From: an uncultured Lachnospiraceae bacterium
GTDB lineage: Bacteria; Bacillota; Clostridia; Lachnospirales; Lachnospiraceae
DNA: 44,842 nt
Reading direction: 5' to 3'
Assembly (NCBI GenBank): GCA_947643615.1
Contig: CANRWO010000024.1
Location: forward strand, 1-44,842
A program made the position numbers and the translations under genes. Below are positions 23,706 through 34,881 of the stretch, one piece after another. Numbering within the stretch: the first letter of the stretch is position 1; every line of letters begins with the position of its first letter. The notes below the pieces were generated by a model that was not told the origin of the DNA, made no database searches, and was given only the letters and a program-made list of their open reading frames with translations.

Positions 23706-25055
23706 TTATATCTTGATATCTGTCCATTTTCCCCGGCGGAATCGGATGCTCCCGAAGAGGAATCTGGACAGCTGGTCTGCCAGTACCCCAAACCATATGC
23801 CTGTAATGCCCATATGCAGCACATATCCGAAGAAAAAGGATCCCGCCGTCCGCACCAGGGTGACGCTGACAGTGGAGGCAATGGCCGTGTAAAGCGTATC
23901 TCCTGCCCCCCGCAGGCAACCCATGTAGATAACCTGCGCAATCTGCAGCATGACCACAAATATGATCACATGCATGATGCTGACGCCGATGGACACAATT
24001 TCTTCCTCCTCAAAGAACAGGCGCATAAGGAACCGCGCCCCGCAGAAATACAGAACTGCCAATAATACCGCGATCACCCCGCCTATCATGCGGCAGGTCC
24101 TGCCGTATTCTTTCGCCTTGTCGGGTTGCTTTGCCCCCAGGCTGTACCCGATCAATGCCACTGCCGTAGCCTGCAGCCCATCCCCGAAAGAGAACGACAA
24201 TCCCATAATATTCATGCCAACCTGGTGGGCCGCCATTGCATTGGTTCCCTGCTTTGCCGCCATGATAGCGGTAAGCATAAATCCGATACGCATCAGCACC
24301 TGCTCGGCAAACACACTGTAACCCACTTTAATAATATTCAGGAAAGCCTGGCCGGAAGGCATTATCCTCTCGGAAATGATCATCGGGATGCTGACGAAAT
24401 TATCTTTTTTCCATACGGAGAGGACACTCATAACACTGGCAATCACTGTCCCCAGGACCGTAGCAAGGGCTGCTCCCCTGATACCCAGCGCCGGAAAGCC
24501 GAAATGCCCCTGTATCAATAGATAATTAAATAGAATATTCACCGTGTTGGACACTAAATTGGTGCGCATGGTGATCCGGGTATTTCCCGCCCCTCTTTGA
24601 GCCGAATTGATTCCCATCTGGACCACATTGAATATCATGCCGCCCATAATGATCCTGAAATAAGTGACTGCACTGCCATGGGTCAGGTCCTCCGACCCGC
24701 ACATACGGATAATGGGATCGGCAAATATCACCAGCAAAATACTGAATGCCGTTGCCGCCAGTACAATAAACAGCAGGAACGTGGCAAATATCTTATTCGC
24801 CTCCTCCCGCTTCCCCTCCCCCTTCCGCCTTGCCACAAGCGCGGAAATAGAAACGTTAGCTGCAATAAACAATGCCAACCCCAAAAACTTAGGCTGTGTG
24901 GTCAGGCCCACTGCCGCCACAGCATGGGAACCCATGGAACTCACCATGAGGGAATCAACAAGTCCTGCAAAAGCGCCAAAAAACGATTCCAGCATAGCGG
25001 GCCAGGCCATATCCAGGGTCTTTTTGATATCTTCTTTCTCGTATCCGCGAAACAT
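23706..25055 (-). CDS. MATE-family efflux transporter
   Basis: 449 residues with about twelve membrane helices in two halves, the usual size for the family. The N-terminal stretch LDMAWPAMLESFFGAFAGLVDSLMVSSMGS and the matching second-half segment VGYSVFAEQVLMRIGFMLTAIMAAKQG show the internal duplication typical of NorM/DinF-like MATE proteins. They export cationic compounds using Na+ or H+. The gene has its own promoter at 25092-25119 and converges on the carboxypeptidase gene. No regulator lies next to it and the substrate is unknown. Confidence 0.94.
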   Translation of the reverse strand: MFRGYEKEDIKKTLDMAWPAMLESFFGAFAGLVDSLMVSSMGSHAVAAVGLTTQPKFLGLALFIAANVSISALVARRKGEGKREEANKIFATFLLFIVLAATAFSILLVIFADPIIRMCGSEDLTHGSAVTYFRIIMGGMIFNVVQMGINSAQRGAGNTRITMRTNLVSNTVNILFNYLLIQGHFGFPALGIRGAALATVLGTVIASVMSVLSVWKKDNFVSIPMIISERIMPSGQAFLNIIKVGYSVFAEQVLMRIGFMLTAIMAAKQGTNAMAAHQVGMNIMGLSFSFGDGLQATAVALIGYSLGAKQPDKAKEYGRTCRMIGGVIAVLLAVLYFCGARFLMRLFFEEEEIVSIGVSIMHVIIFVVMLQIAQVIYMGCLRGAGDTLYTAIASTVSVTLVRTAGSFFFGYVLHMGITGIWFGVLADQLSRFLFGSIRFRRGKWTDIKI

Positions 25056-25091
25056 CTCTCTTCACTTCCATCCGTATTTTCATCTGTTCCC

Positions 25092-25119
25092 ATTATAGAA
25101 CACCGACAGGAAAAAACAA
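25092..25119 (-). promoter_or_regulatory. Promoter of the MATE gene
   Basis: On the minus strand TTGTTT (25114-25119), a 16-bp spacer and TATAAT (25092-25097), about 37 bp before the ATG at 25055. The rest of 25120-25208 shows nothing else. Confidence 0.65.
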
Positions 25120-25208
25120 GTAAAGAAACTGTCCTATTTTCTCTAAAGCACCGTTATTTTAAGGGGATCTTTCCGGCCCCCCACTGCTTATGGCAAGCAA
25201 AAGGCATT

Positions 25209-25269
25209 AAAAAAGAAGCCTTACAGGGAATCGATAAAACCGGTCATATATCGATTTCTGTAAGGCTTC
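25209..25269 (-). terminator. Terminator of the giant pectin enzyme gene
   Basis: GAAGCCTTACAG and CTGTAAGGCTTC form a 12-bp stem (outer arms 25258-25269 and 25215-25226) with an inner ATCGATA/TATCGAT pair, followed on the minus strand by six T residues (25214-25209). It lies about 70 bp after the stop at 25337. Confidence 0.92.
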
Positions 25270-25336
25270 CTATCATTTCAGGTCAAAAATCCGTCACAAA
25301 CCACTTCGCATTCTGTAGTGGCTCTTTTATTGACTT

Positions 25337-28300
25337 TTACTCTGCTTCGTCCTTTTTCCGGCGGAAAAATAACACACCGGAAGCGATCAACGCCGCCGCA
25401 ATCACAGCGATGGCAATTCCCACTACAGGTACTCTGCCCTGCAGGGCAGTGGCAGCTGCTGCCGCAGTTGTCTGTGTCCCCTGCCTCAGTCCGTTGGCGC
25501 CGCCTGCAATGCTGTTTTCACCGGCATTGCCAGAATTGCTTTCGCTGCCGTTTACATGCAATTGCGATTGCCACATGGATGTAAATGAACCGTCGTCGTA
25601 AGTCTTGGGACTGGTGCCCGGCCTCTTAGGCAGTGTCTGGGAGGAGTCGTCATCGTCATCCTTCACATTATTGTCTCCACTGCCGGGTTCTTCGTCAGGT
25701 TTTTCATCAGGATCTTCGCCGGGTTCGTTGCTATCCGGCTTACGCTCCCATCTGACAGCAAAAGGAGATGCGCCGTTTACATGAACCACCAGTCCTTCCT
25801 CAGTCAAGGTAGGCGCCAAATATTCTATCTCGCCCTTTTTGTCTCCGGAAAGCATCAGGTGTGCTACAACAAAGTCGTACTGAGTCATGTTTGTCCCCTG
25901 GGGATAATCCAGCAGTACATCCACACCTTCTTCAGGGAAACTGTCATTCTCTACAGGCTTCCAGATTTCCACTCCATCCTCGACTACCCTGATCTTGATT
26001 GTAACGTCGCCAACCAGGATATTACCCATTGTTATATTAGGAAGGATCTTCTGTGCTTCGCTGTTCACGATAGCTTCCGTCATGTACTCCACTATCTTTT
26101 CCTTGCTGGTCAATTGAGGAAGTAATGCTTCAACCTCCTGTAACACCTTCTCAGGGAACTCCTGGCTAAACTCTCCCTTAAATACCGGCTCAGGATCTAC
26201 GGGGCCTGGCTCAGGATCCGTTACTTCAGGCGCCTGATACTCCGCATTGTAGGAAGTTTTCTCCCACTGGAGCACAGTCAGCGTGATTTTGCCTGCTCCT
26301 GCACGGGGGATTACCACCTGGTCCAGGGTTTCGGCATCATAGAGATAATAACCGCTGTAAGGAAGACTGCCGATAAATGCATCCGGGTCTGTCACAAGCA
26401 CCCTCGTATCTCCGGTAGTGTTGCATTTGGGTTCCAGCACCGTCTTTATGCCGTTCATATAGTACACACTGTTAATGGCATTAATATATCCCGAAGGGCT
26501 GGCTCCGTTTCCGGAATTCAGAGCATTCATAATGCCGCTGATATAGCAGTTCTCTAAAAGTACATGCCCTCCGCATGTGGACGCTGCTCCGTTGCTGACA
26601 ATTTTCTTGGCAATATCTTCATTTGCGATTCCATTTTTTGCATCCAGCAAATCCTGCGCATCCATGATACAGTTGTATACATGGCTGTCGCCATAACGGA
26701 GCCTGGGCATCCTGTCCATGGAATCCTTGTAATAATTGTTTGCAAGTGTCACCTGAATGCCCACCGCATTGACAGCGTCATCACTCTGTCCCAGCAGATG
26801 TGTCTTCTTCTGCCCATATGCATACATATACACCTGCTCGTCTGACATTCCCTCTTCCTTCATATGCTGATAGGTACTGGGGAATTCTTCGGGATGGGCA
26901 TAAACATAATCCATCATTTCCTTGAAGAATACATCACCTTCACTGCCGGGAAGGAACTCACACCAGGAAATCGTCACCCTCTCCAAAGGATTCGGATTCT
27001 TCACATCAATGACTCCGTCATATGCCTTGTAGAAGGTACAGTGGTCGATCCAGATACCGTCACACCCCGAATCAATGGTCATATAGTCCCAGTCATTTCT
27101 GTCATAATCTCCTGCAGTAGCTTCATCCCACTCCCAGAGTTCGTCAAATTTAATGTTCCTGATCACAATATTGCTTGAATTCTTCATGGTTATATTCGCA
27201 TGGAGAATAGAAGAACCGTTTTGGGAGAAAATGGTAAGGTTATGCAAATTATCAAACCTTAATATGGATACTCCCGTCTCCTTCAGCCTGGGGTGTGTCA
27301 ACGCCTGGGCGCTGTACGCGCTTATGGTCCCTGCGTACGAATCAAAATTCTCCACCTCATAGCATCCCAAACTGATATCATTTGTCAATTCAATTACAGA
27401 ATTCTTCCCGGAAGACTTGACTGCAACCAACGCATCCAGGAATTCCGCTGCCGTACCTACAGTGTAATAATTGTCATTGGTTTCCAGCAGCAGGCCGCCT
27501 CCGCTTACGCCATAACCTTCGGCATAGCCTTCCATATCGTAAAGCTTCAGTCCGGTATCATCACCGTCCGTCCAGGCATAGGTCCCTGCCTGATAATCTT
27601 TATCCACAAAACCGGGTTCCCGATCTGTTGTAACACTGCCGACATAGCTCTCACCGACTGCGCCGCTGACTGCAGCAGGACTCCAGCCCAGGTAGGAATC
27701 ACTGATCATGTTTGCGGCAGCAGAAGGTGAAATCTGCCTTCTGTCAGGATTGATGGCAAAACCGGGGCCATAGGTGCCAAACTCAAAGAATCTTGCATCC
27801 TCATGGGCATTCCCGCTCATGGCGCCATAGGGAGCCCTTGCATTTACTGACTGCCCCATATAACAGTTGATCCATGTGATGTATGCATCCGGTCCCCAGG
27901 GCCTTGCCAGAAGATATCCTGTTCCGTTACAGCCTTCCTCCCCAAAGATCACACAATCATTGAAAGTCAATCCGTAATCGGCATCCGCCGCCGTCCTCGG
28001 AGCGGATACATATCCGGAAGTCTTGGTGCTCTCGTATACAAATACGATCTCACAGTCATTAAAGAATGCCCTTGCGTTGTTGCCGGAATAAATAAAGTCA
28101 ACCAGGCCCTCAATGCGGCACTTGTTATAGTACTGCTTCCCGGCATCGATATACAAGGTGTCCTGTACTCCCGAGAACTTTACATTTACGAAGCTTACGC
28201 CGTCCGCGTCGCATCGGAATGCATCTGCGGATTTATTGGACTTTCCGTCAGGCGTCCCATATACATAGTCATTGGCAAAAGTAATGTTCTCTGCACTGAA

Positions 28301-31300
28301 TCCTGCGGCGCCTGACTGAATATAGGTTGCGCAGCGCTTATCCATGTCGCCGCCCGCCTCATACGCGCTTCCCAATGTACCGGGGTAGCAATGTATGGAG
28401 GTGGACTCCCTGTCCTCACCTATAATGGAAATGTCAGCCTTGCTCACCACAAGCCTTTCCTCGTAGCTGCCTGCTTTCACAAAGATGATATCCCCGGCGG
28501 ATGCGGCATCTACGGCAGCGCCCACCGTTTTGTATACAGGGAGCTCATTGCCGTTGGCACTGTCTGCCTGCCCGTCCACGCCGGTGTAGTCTGCATCTAC
28601 TATAATATCATAATTGGTCAGATAGACAAAATTGTATGCCTTTCTTGTCTTTGCCCCGCCGGCATCCGTGAAGATGAGTTCCACGTTATTACGTCCCTCT
28701 TCTACGGTCAAGGTGAAGCTGAAAGAATCCCTGGCTGTCTGAATCTCTTTGGCGGCAGCAGGAACGGCCGTCCCGTTCACATACGCCTGAAGCGTACCTA
28801 CGCCATCCACAATACCTTCCAAAACCACGTTGCCGTCAAACACAGTATCGTAGGACTTCCTGGTCAGTATGATTTCCGTAGCTTCCCTTTCGTACACATA
28901 AGCGCCGGAATGCCCCGGGGTGGCTACCTGCCACACCGTATCGGAAAGGGGACTTTCGTTATCGGCCGTCTCGCTGACGGCTTTTACATTGTAATAATAA
29001 GGCATCTCTGCCGACACATCCGTATCCGCATATTCCGAATCCGTTACCTTTGCCACCTGCGCGGAGGCTGCTTCCGTCTCGTCGAAGGAATAGCGGTAAA
29101 CCAGATAATATTCGGCTCCCGCAACATCCTGCCAGTCAAGGGAAATCTGGGATGCAGCTGCAGTGATTGATACTACAGGCTTCTCCAGCGCACCAACCAC
29201 GGATACAGGCGTGTCCATGGTTACATAGCTGTTCCTTGTACCTCCCAGGGTCTCCCTTCCCAGCTGTCCGCACACTCTGAAAAGGTAGCTTCCGCCGTCT
29301 CCTGCCGGCAAGTTATAGCGGTAGGTGAAATCCGTCACATCATCCGCCAATTCTACCCATTCACCGCCGTCCTTCTGCATTTCAACCACATAAGTGCCGT
29401 CATCCTCAGGAAGCGTGCCCTCCCAGGTAATGTCAATATACTCCCTGCTGTCCGCTGCCAAGGCTGCCACACTGCCGCTTGCAGCAACAGGCGTGCTGCC
29501 CATGGGATAATAACAGCTGTTCTGGTCATAGAGGACCGTCCCGTCCTCTGCGGTATACTTCATGTTGGTAACCGTAGCGCTTACCGCGGATAAAGCAAAT
29601 CCGAAGTAAACCCTGGTCTCACTCTCACTCAGCTTGCCCTGGGTGAAGTTTCTGGTCTGTACCCCCTCGGCATTGGTAAAAGTGATGGTTACATTGGCTT
29701 TCGTCCCATCATACTCTATGACATAATGAATAGGCACATTTAACCCGCCAACGGATTCTTCAGCAGGACTTCCCGCACCTGCAAAGGAACCGTCTCCGCT
29801 CAAAGTGGTGTTCTTGGTATAAACCCCTCTCAGCTTGATTCCCCCGCCTCTGAGTCCCAAGGTGTATATATAGTTATTAGTGAACAATCCGCCGAAAAAT
29901 CCATGCTGGTTGCTGGTACCGGTATTGCCGGTGATCACAACGTCAAATTCCAGCCTGTTATGGTCTTCCGTCATGGGGAATAGATAATATCCCACATTGC
30001 TTGTATTTTCAGCTAAGTTATTAAAGTTGCCCCCCGTCTGGACAAAGTTAAGCTTCTGGCCCACAGGCTGCACGGTAAGGCTGCTCTTTTTACTTGCCCT
30101 GGGAATATTGTCGGTATCCAATGCCGTATTAGCATCCGTGTCATCCTCCGGCACGAAAGGCATTACGGTCTGTTCCACAAGCGGTACATCCACTGCCGCA
30201 TATACTACCGAAATACCCGTTATATATGCGTTTCCTGTGGAAACAATATCCACGGTACCCTGGCCGGTGCCCGTATATTCATAAGACGAGGTATCCTCGG
30301 TCGTGCTGGCAGGCGTCCCTCCGATGGTATAAAGGGCATACTGCGGCTGGTACGCTGTCACGCTGACCGTACAGGGACCTGTCACCGGGACACTGATCTT
30401 GGTATATTCGTTAAACTGGGCGCTGTTCACCGACGCACCGGAACCGTTGGGCGCCAGCTTGCCGCCGTTGGTCGTATCAATGTATAATCCCTGGTAATAA
30501 CCTGTTTCCTTGCCGGAACCTTTTTGTATGGAATCGCTGTAACCTGTTGCCCCCGTAAAGGACCATGTGGTAGCAGGTTTAAAAGTTATATTGAGGCTCG
30601 CTTCCCTGTCGCTGACAGTGAGGGACGTGCCTGTCGCCATGGTGTAAGGCAATTGTTCAAAATCACCCCCAAGGGAAACTTCGTAAGTGCCGCTCCTCAA
30701 GCTTACAGCCGTTCTGTCTGTAAAGGAGTATACATCCCCCTCCGAGTGTTTAAAGATAAATACCACATTCTTTGAAGAAAGATCCGGGGTGGAACCCAGG
30801 GCAATCTTCACTCCATAGGTGGGTTTCTTGCTAAACACAAGATTCAGCGTGGTGTCCTCGCTGTAGGTAAAAGCTTCCGCCGGGTCCGTGATGGCATAGT
30901 CATTTACGCCTTCCGCCGACACCTTATAGGTCGTCCCCTTTTCCAGCTCAATTGAGTAACTCCCGTTATTCAAAGTGGCATCAGGAATCACATAGGTGCT
31001 GTCCGTAGTGGGTTCAAATACAAGCGCCGAAAGCTTGTCCGCGTCGCCGTCCAGGCCCGTGTATGTACCGCTGAGGACATAAGTATTGGCAATATAGTCA
31101 ATGGTGTCGCCTGCTGTCACGGAATTGGCGCCTGTCACACGGAACTGCCAGGAACCATATCCCAGGTTTTCCTGGTTTAAGTTGACAGTCACATTGCCGG
31201 ACGTGGCCGTACCGTCATAGGTATCCACCTTCACCCAGTTTGCCCCGCCGTCCTTGCTCGCCTCGATCACATACCGGGAATTGGCCTCTCCCGCGGTTCC

Positions 31301-32321
31301 GGTAAAGGCTACCGTCACGGTAGCGCCGGTGGCATCCGAGGGATCCTGTGCGGCCGTTACAGTGTCTACCGTAGGCGGAGTCACTGCATTTTCTTCCACC
31401 ACTTTTATATAGTAATAATTCACGGCCCCGGTAATGTCAGTGCCTTTCGTACTGGCCAGGTAATACTCTCCGGCAGGGAGATCCGTAAATTCACCCACCG
31501 TGGTTACTCCCCTCTGCACAAACACAGCATCCGTTCCCGGCACCTGCTGCTTGTCAGATACACCGTACAGGATCAGCTGCGCGTCTGCCGAACTGGAAGA
31601 GCTTGCCATGCACACTGCAACCCTGGCTGTCTTTCCGGCGCTGACGGTAAACCGAATGCTCCTTGCGGTATCGCTTCCGTCTCCGCCGCTCTTGATTCTG
31701 TTATTGATGGTTATCGACTGGCCGTCCACCGTAAAGGTTTTCTTGTTGGCGTCTATGACTAATGTTGAGGTAAGGGTAAAATAATTCCCCGTCCCCGCAG
31801 GGGTGTCCCCGGATGTTGAGCTGATACCTGCAGCCATCACGTCATCCGCATTCAGCTCATAGACATCGCCGCCGGACTCCCCCGCCCGTATGTCATATGG
31901 ATCAGCTGCCATTGCATCCGTAGTAGTCTGTGTCCTGCCAGGCTGAACGTCTCCTGAATTTCCGGCTCCGTCCGGCTGCACTTCTCCGTCTGTTCCTGTT
32001 CCGCCAGGCTGGATCGCTTCCGCTCCGCCGGACTGAGAACCTCCGTCTGCCTCCGTTCCGTTGGGCAGAATTGGCTCTGACGGATCCGTCCCCTCAAGCT
32101 GGGCCCCCTCCGCCGCCCCGGCTGCGCCGGGTAAAGAGCCTGCCGGATTCTCACTGCCACCGGCCAAAGTTCCCGCCGGTACGGTGGCATCCCCGGCAAT
32201 GACCGGAGATTCCTCTGCCTGAACCCTAAATACCCCCCCCCATTTCCGTGGGAAGCAGGCCCGTGATCATGAGTAACGCCAAAAACCATGCCATTACTCG
32301 CCGCCTTGTTTTGGTTTTCAT
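25337..32321 (-). CDS. Giant surface pectin methylesterase (CE8) - pectate lyase (PL1) fusion, frameshifted at the signal peptide
   Basis: The signal peptide starts at ATG 32321 after AAGGAGG and reads MKTKTRRRVMAWFLALLMIT, then GLLPTEM. It runs into G9 (32241-32233) and stops at a TAG. In the next frame the sequence continues VFRVQAEESPVIAGD and stays open for about 2300 codons to 25337. Eight G residues would join the two as one secreted protein with cleavage after VQA. In order after the signal: Gly/Pro-rich spacer, CBM-like beta-sandwich, several Ig/FN3-like modules, CE8 (about nt 28610-27610: GVQDTLY, VDFIYSG, LLARPWG), PL1 (about nt 27470-26470: IWIDHCTF, VTISWCEF, SMDRMPRLR), a small C-terminal domain, SPKTYDD and a membrane anchor. 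It would de-esterify and cleave pectin. Confidence 0.85.
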
Positions 32322-32353
32322 TCCATATCCTCCTTGCAATAAATGCATAGTCA

Positions 32354-32378
32354 TGTTGCCACTATATTTAAGGCAACA
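32354..32378 (-). promoter_or_regulatory. Inverted repeat in the 5' leader of the giant pectin gene
   Basis: TGTTGCC (32354-32360) and GGCAACA (32372-32378) flank an 11-bp AT-rich centre, right at the expected transcription start. It could be an operator for a sugar-responsive repressor or a short mRNA stem. I did not find a copy upstream of the PL9 or GH105 genes. Confidence 0.4.
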
Positions 32379-32387
32379 CTATGATTT

Positions 32388-32416
32388 ATTTTAGCATTTT
32401 TCCATGGACATTTCAA
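32388..32416 (-). promoter_or_regulatory. Promoter of the giant pectin enzyme gene
   Basis: On the minus strand TTGAAA (32411-32416), a 17-bp spacer and TAAAAT (32388-32393) with a TG one base before it (extended -10). This is a well-formed promoter, so the frameshifted gene still looks transcribed. Confidence 0.75.
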
Positions 32417-32499
32417 TTTAATTGATCTCTCTTTATATGATTTGTAGGTATTTAATAAATGCACTGTTTTATTTTTGGCTATTATTTATAATGGCATTG

Positions 32500-34695
32500 T
32501 TATCGGCTACAGCCTCTCCTCTTCCGCCTCTTCCATGCAGCGGCTGCCAGTCCTGCGGCTGTGGCCAGGGACAGGGCGTCCCCCGCCTTGAATATCCACA
32601 ATCCCTCATAGGCAACGGTAACATGGGCCGTCTGTTTCGGAAGGTCACAGGCAACCATCAGGATCGGCTCATAATATATTTTCGTCTCCACAGGCTCCCC
32701 GTCCACCCTGACCACATAGCCTGGATAGTAGCACAACGGGAAAACCAACATATCCTCCTCATTCCCGGGATTATGTGTTGTCACACTTATTTGCGTACCC
32801 TTCCTGCTGTAATCGGAGTAAGTGACCTGCTTCGAATCCAGGCAGGCGATGGCGGCATCCTCCCAGGAAAGTTCCAGATGCCATGCCTCATACTGATCGG
32901 ATATATAATACATGTACATACTGTCAGAATGGTCTACTCCCTCAAGCTCCATCTTGTCATTCAGGGCATGCCGACTCTGGCAGATGGAATCAAAACAATA
33001 TACGGTGCTGCAGATTGCCAGTCCGGCAATCAATATTTTCACATAATCCCTCCCCTTCTCCCGGAAGGTCTCTACAGCAATGGCAGTGACCACACACAGG
33101 CACACACTGGCAATCCCCAGGAACCTCCAGGGAAACTGCAGCGGGGCAGAAAGAGCTTCAAACCACTCCAGCTCCAAAAGTTTTTCCCAGGGAAACAGCC
33201 AGGAAGACATGACCAGGCATATCACACCATACCCAAGGCAGCGCCGTCCCAGCTTTCCCCGTATATCATCCGTCCCACGGTTCCGTACCTGGTTCGCGCA
33301 GAACAGCACAGCTCCCGCCAGCAATACAAATCCCACCGATATGGCCATCTCATGCCGGGTCCCCCCTGGAGGATCGCTCACCGCACCGCCCTCAGCAGAC
33401 ATAAACAAGGAAAACATCTGCGTAAAATAAGCCGTAAATTGAGCCAATTCATTTTCTATGTGAAAGCCTTGCAAATCCTGCATGCTGAAGCAGGCAAACG
33501 GAATCAGAAAACCGGCATTCAAAAGGACGGTAAGAGCCAACGCCTTCATCCCGCTGAAGATACGGTTCCGGAATCCGGACTTAGAACCGAAGGCCAACCA
33601 TAAAAGCAATTCCACCGTCATAAAAATCCCGCAGATTTCCGTGGAAAGAACATGGGATTGCAGCACGCCTGTCATGCCCAGCAATAATACCGGCCACTTT
33701 TTCTCATCCCCCCACAGCACTTCATAGGTTCCCCAGAGCAGAAGCGGAAAAAAAACCAGCGCCAAAGTTTCGCCGATGGCGCATCTCAAATAGAGATCGT
33801 TCAGGCGGTATGCGGAAAATGTATAGAGGAAGCTCGCCCACATTCCGATTTTGTGGGAATTGCAAAGCCTGCGCACAGAATAATAGGATACCAATGCCGT
33901 GGCAATGTTTATGGCCATGACCATAATCTTAAAGCAAAGCATCAGTGACACTTTCAGGAATCTCAGCATGGCAAAGGGCATCAAAAACAGGGAGGGATAC
34001 ATGGATGCCGACAGATTGCCATATCCACGGTTCTGTATTGTGTTCACCCTCACCGGGAATTCCCCCGCCCGCAAAGTCTGGAATATCCCTTCCAGCCGCG
34101 CCAGATGGAAGCTGATATCATCTCCCACATACAGGAAATCCGAGAACAGAGGAATACTGGCCAACACTCCCATCCCTACCAGCATGCAGAAAACCGGACG
34201 CTTTTCAAAGAACTTCCCGTATCCCCCAATAAGCACAACAGCAGCCATAAAGAAAAAGCACAGCATTAGAAAATAGCTGTCCCTGTTCTGCAGGCTCACG
34301 CTCTGCACCTTCCCCTCGGCAAAATGGCCGACTTTTGAGTCATTTGTCACACATATATTCCGTGTCCCGTCCTCCAGGGCGATAGACAGGGACACAATCC
34401 CCGCATATTCCGGCACCGTCGCCTCAGCCAGGGTCACCCCGGCCTGATTCCGGTCGTCCATCATGGCATTGCTGTAAATCCATATATGATCCCCCGGCTG
34501 GAACCCCACATAAGTGATCTCAAATTCATACCGGCCTTCCTGCAGGAAAGGCATATTGTATTCTGCCTGATTTTCCTCAAATATTTTTACATAAGGCCCT
34601 CTTTTATAAAAGGCAAGTATACCCAAAAAGATTAAAAACATCGCTATCAACTTATACATAGGCGGTATTTTCCGAATCTCTTTTATTATCTGCAT
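32500..34695 (-). CDS. Multi-membrane-spanning GT-C-like protein (PTPS-related membrane family)
   Basis: 731 residues from ATG 34695 (MQIIKEIRKIPPMYKLIAMF), seven bases after GGGAGAG. It has an N-terminal membrane helix, an external beta-rich domain to about 170, then about 10-12 further helices and a C-terminal external domain ending in one helix and a basic tail. GDDISFHLARLEGIFQTLRAG followed by YPSLFLMPFAML matches the membrane family named after 6-pyruvoyl-tetrahydropterin synthase, thought to be GT-C/YfhO-type glycosyltransferases acting on lipid-linked sugars. The acceptor is unknown; cell-envelope glycosylation is likely. It sits between rplQ and the giant pectin gene, on the same strand. 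Confidence 0.78.
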   Translation of the reverse strand: MQIIKEIRKIPPMYKLIAMFLIFLGILAFYKRGPYVKIFEENQAEYNMPFLQEGRYEFEITYVGFQPGDHIWIYSNAMMDDRNQAGVTLAEATVPEYAGIVSLSIALEDGTRNICVTNDSKVGHFAEGKVQSVSLQNRDSYFLMLCFFFMAAVVLIGGYGKFFEKRPVFCMLVGMGVLASIPLFSDFLYVGDDISFHLARLEGIFQTLRAGEFPVRVNTIQNRGYGNLSASMYPSLFLMPFAMLRFLKVSLMLCFKIMVMAINIATALVSYYSVRRLCNSHKIGMWASFLYTFSAYRLNDLYLRCAIGETLALVFFPLLLWGTYEVLWGDEKKWPVLLLGMTGVLQSHVLSTEICGIFMTVELLLWLAFGSKSGFRNRIFSGMKALALTVLLNAGFLIPFACFSMQDLQGFHIENELAQFTAYFTQMFSLFMSAEGGAVSDPPGGTRHEMAISVGFVLLAGAVLFCANQVRNRGTDDIRGKLGRRCLGYGVICLVMSSWLFPWEKLLELEWFEALSAPLQFPWRFLGIASVCLCVVTAIAVETFREKGRDYVKILIAGLAICSTVYCFDSICQSRHALNDKMELEGVDHSDSMYMYYISDQYEAWHLELSWEDAAIACLDSKQVTYSDYSRKGTQISVTTHNPGNEEDMLVFPLCYYPGYVVRVDGEPVETKIYYEPILMVACDLPKQTAHVTVAYEGLWIFKAGDALSLATAAGLAAAAWKRRKRRGCSR

Positions 34696-34821
34696 ATAAT
34701 GTCTCTCCCGTATACTTACATTGACTGCCCATTGCCCGCCCCGGCGCGCACATGGATCAAACTCTTGAAATAATCTCTTTGCCGGCGCAGAACAGATGCC
34801 GGAAATATAACCCATGGAACT

Positions 34822-34865
34822 AAAAAACTGGACTGAGTCCGGCATATTATCCGAATCCAGTCCAG
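34822..34865 (-). terminator. Terminator of the rpmJ-to-rplQ operon
   Basis: CTGGACTG and CAGTCCAG pair as outer arms with a partly paired inner section (TTCGG/CCGGA), followed on the minus strand by six T residues (34827-34822). It ends the alpha operon directly after rplQ, so the ecf genes cannot be read from it. Confidence 0.88.
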
Positions 34866-34881
34866 AACCCTGTTAAAAATA

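Noticed and set aside
31852..32289. Minus-strand open frame covering the start of the giant pectin gene
   Set aside because: It is the wrong frame for both the signal peptide and the mature protein; its sequence is low-complexity shadow.
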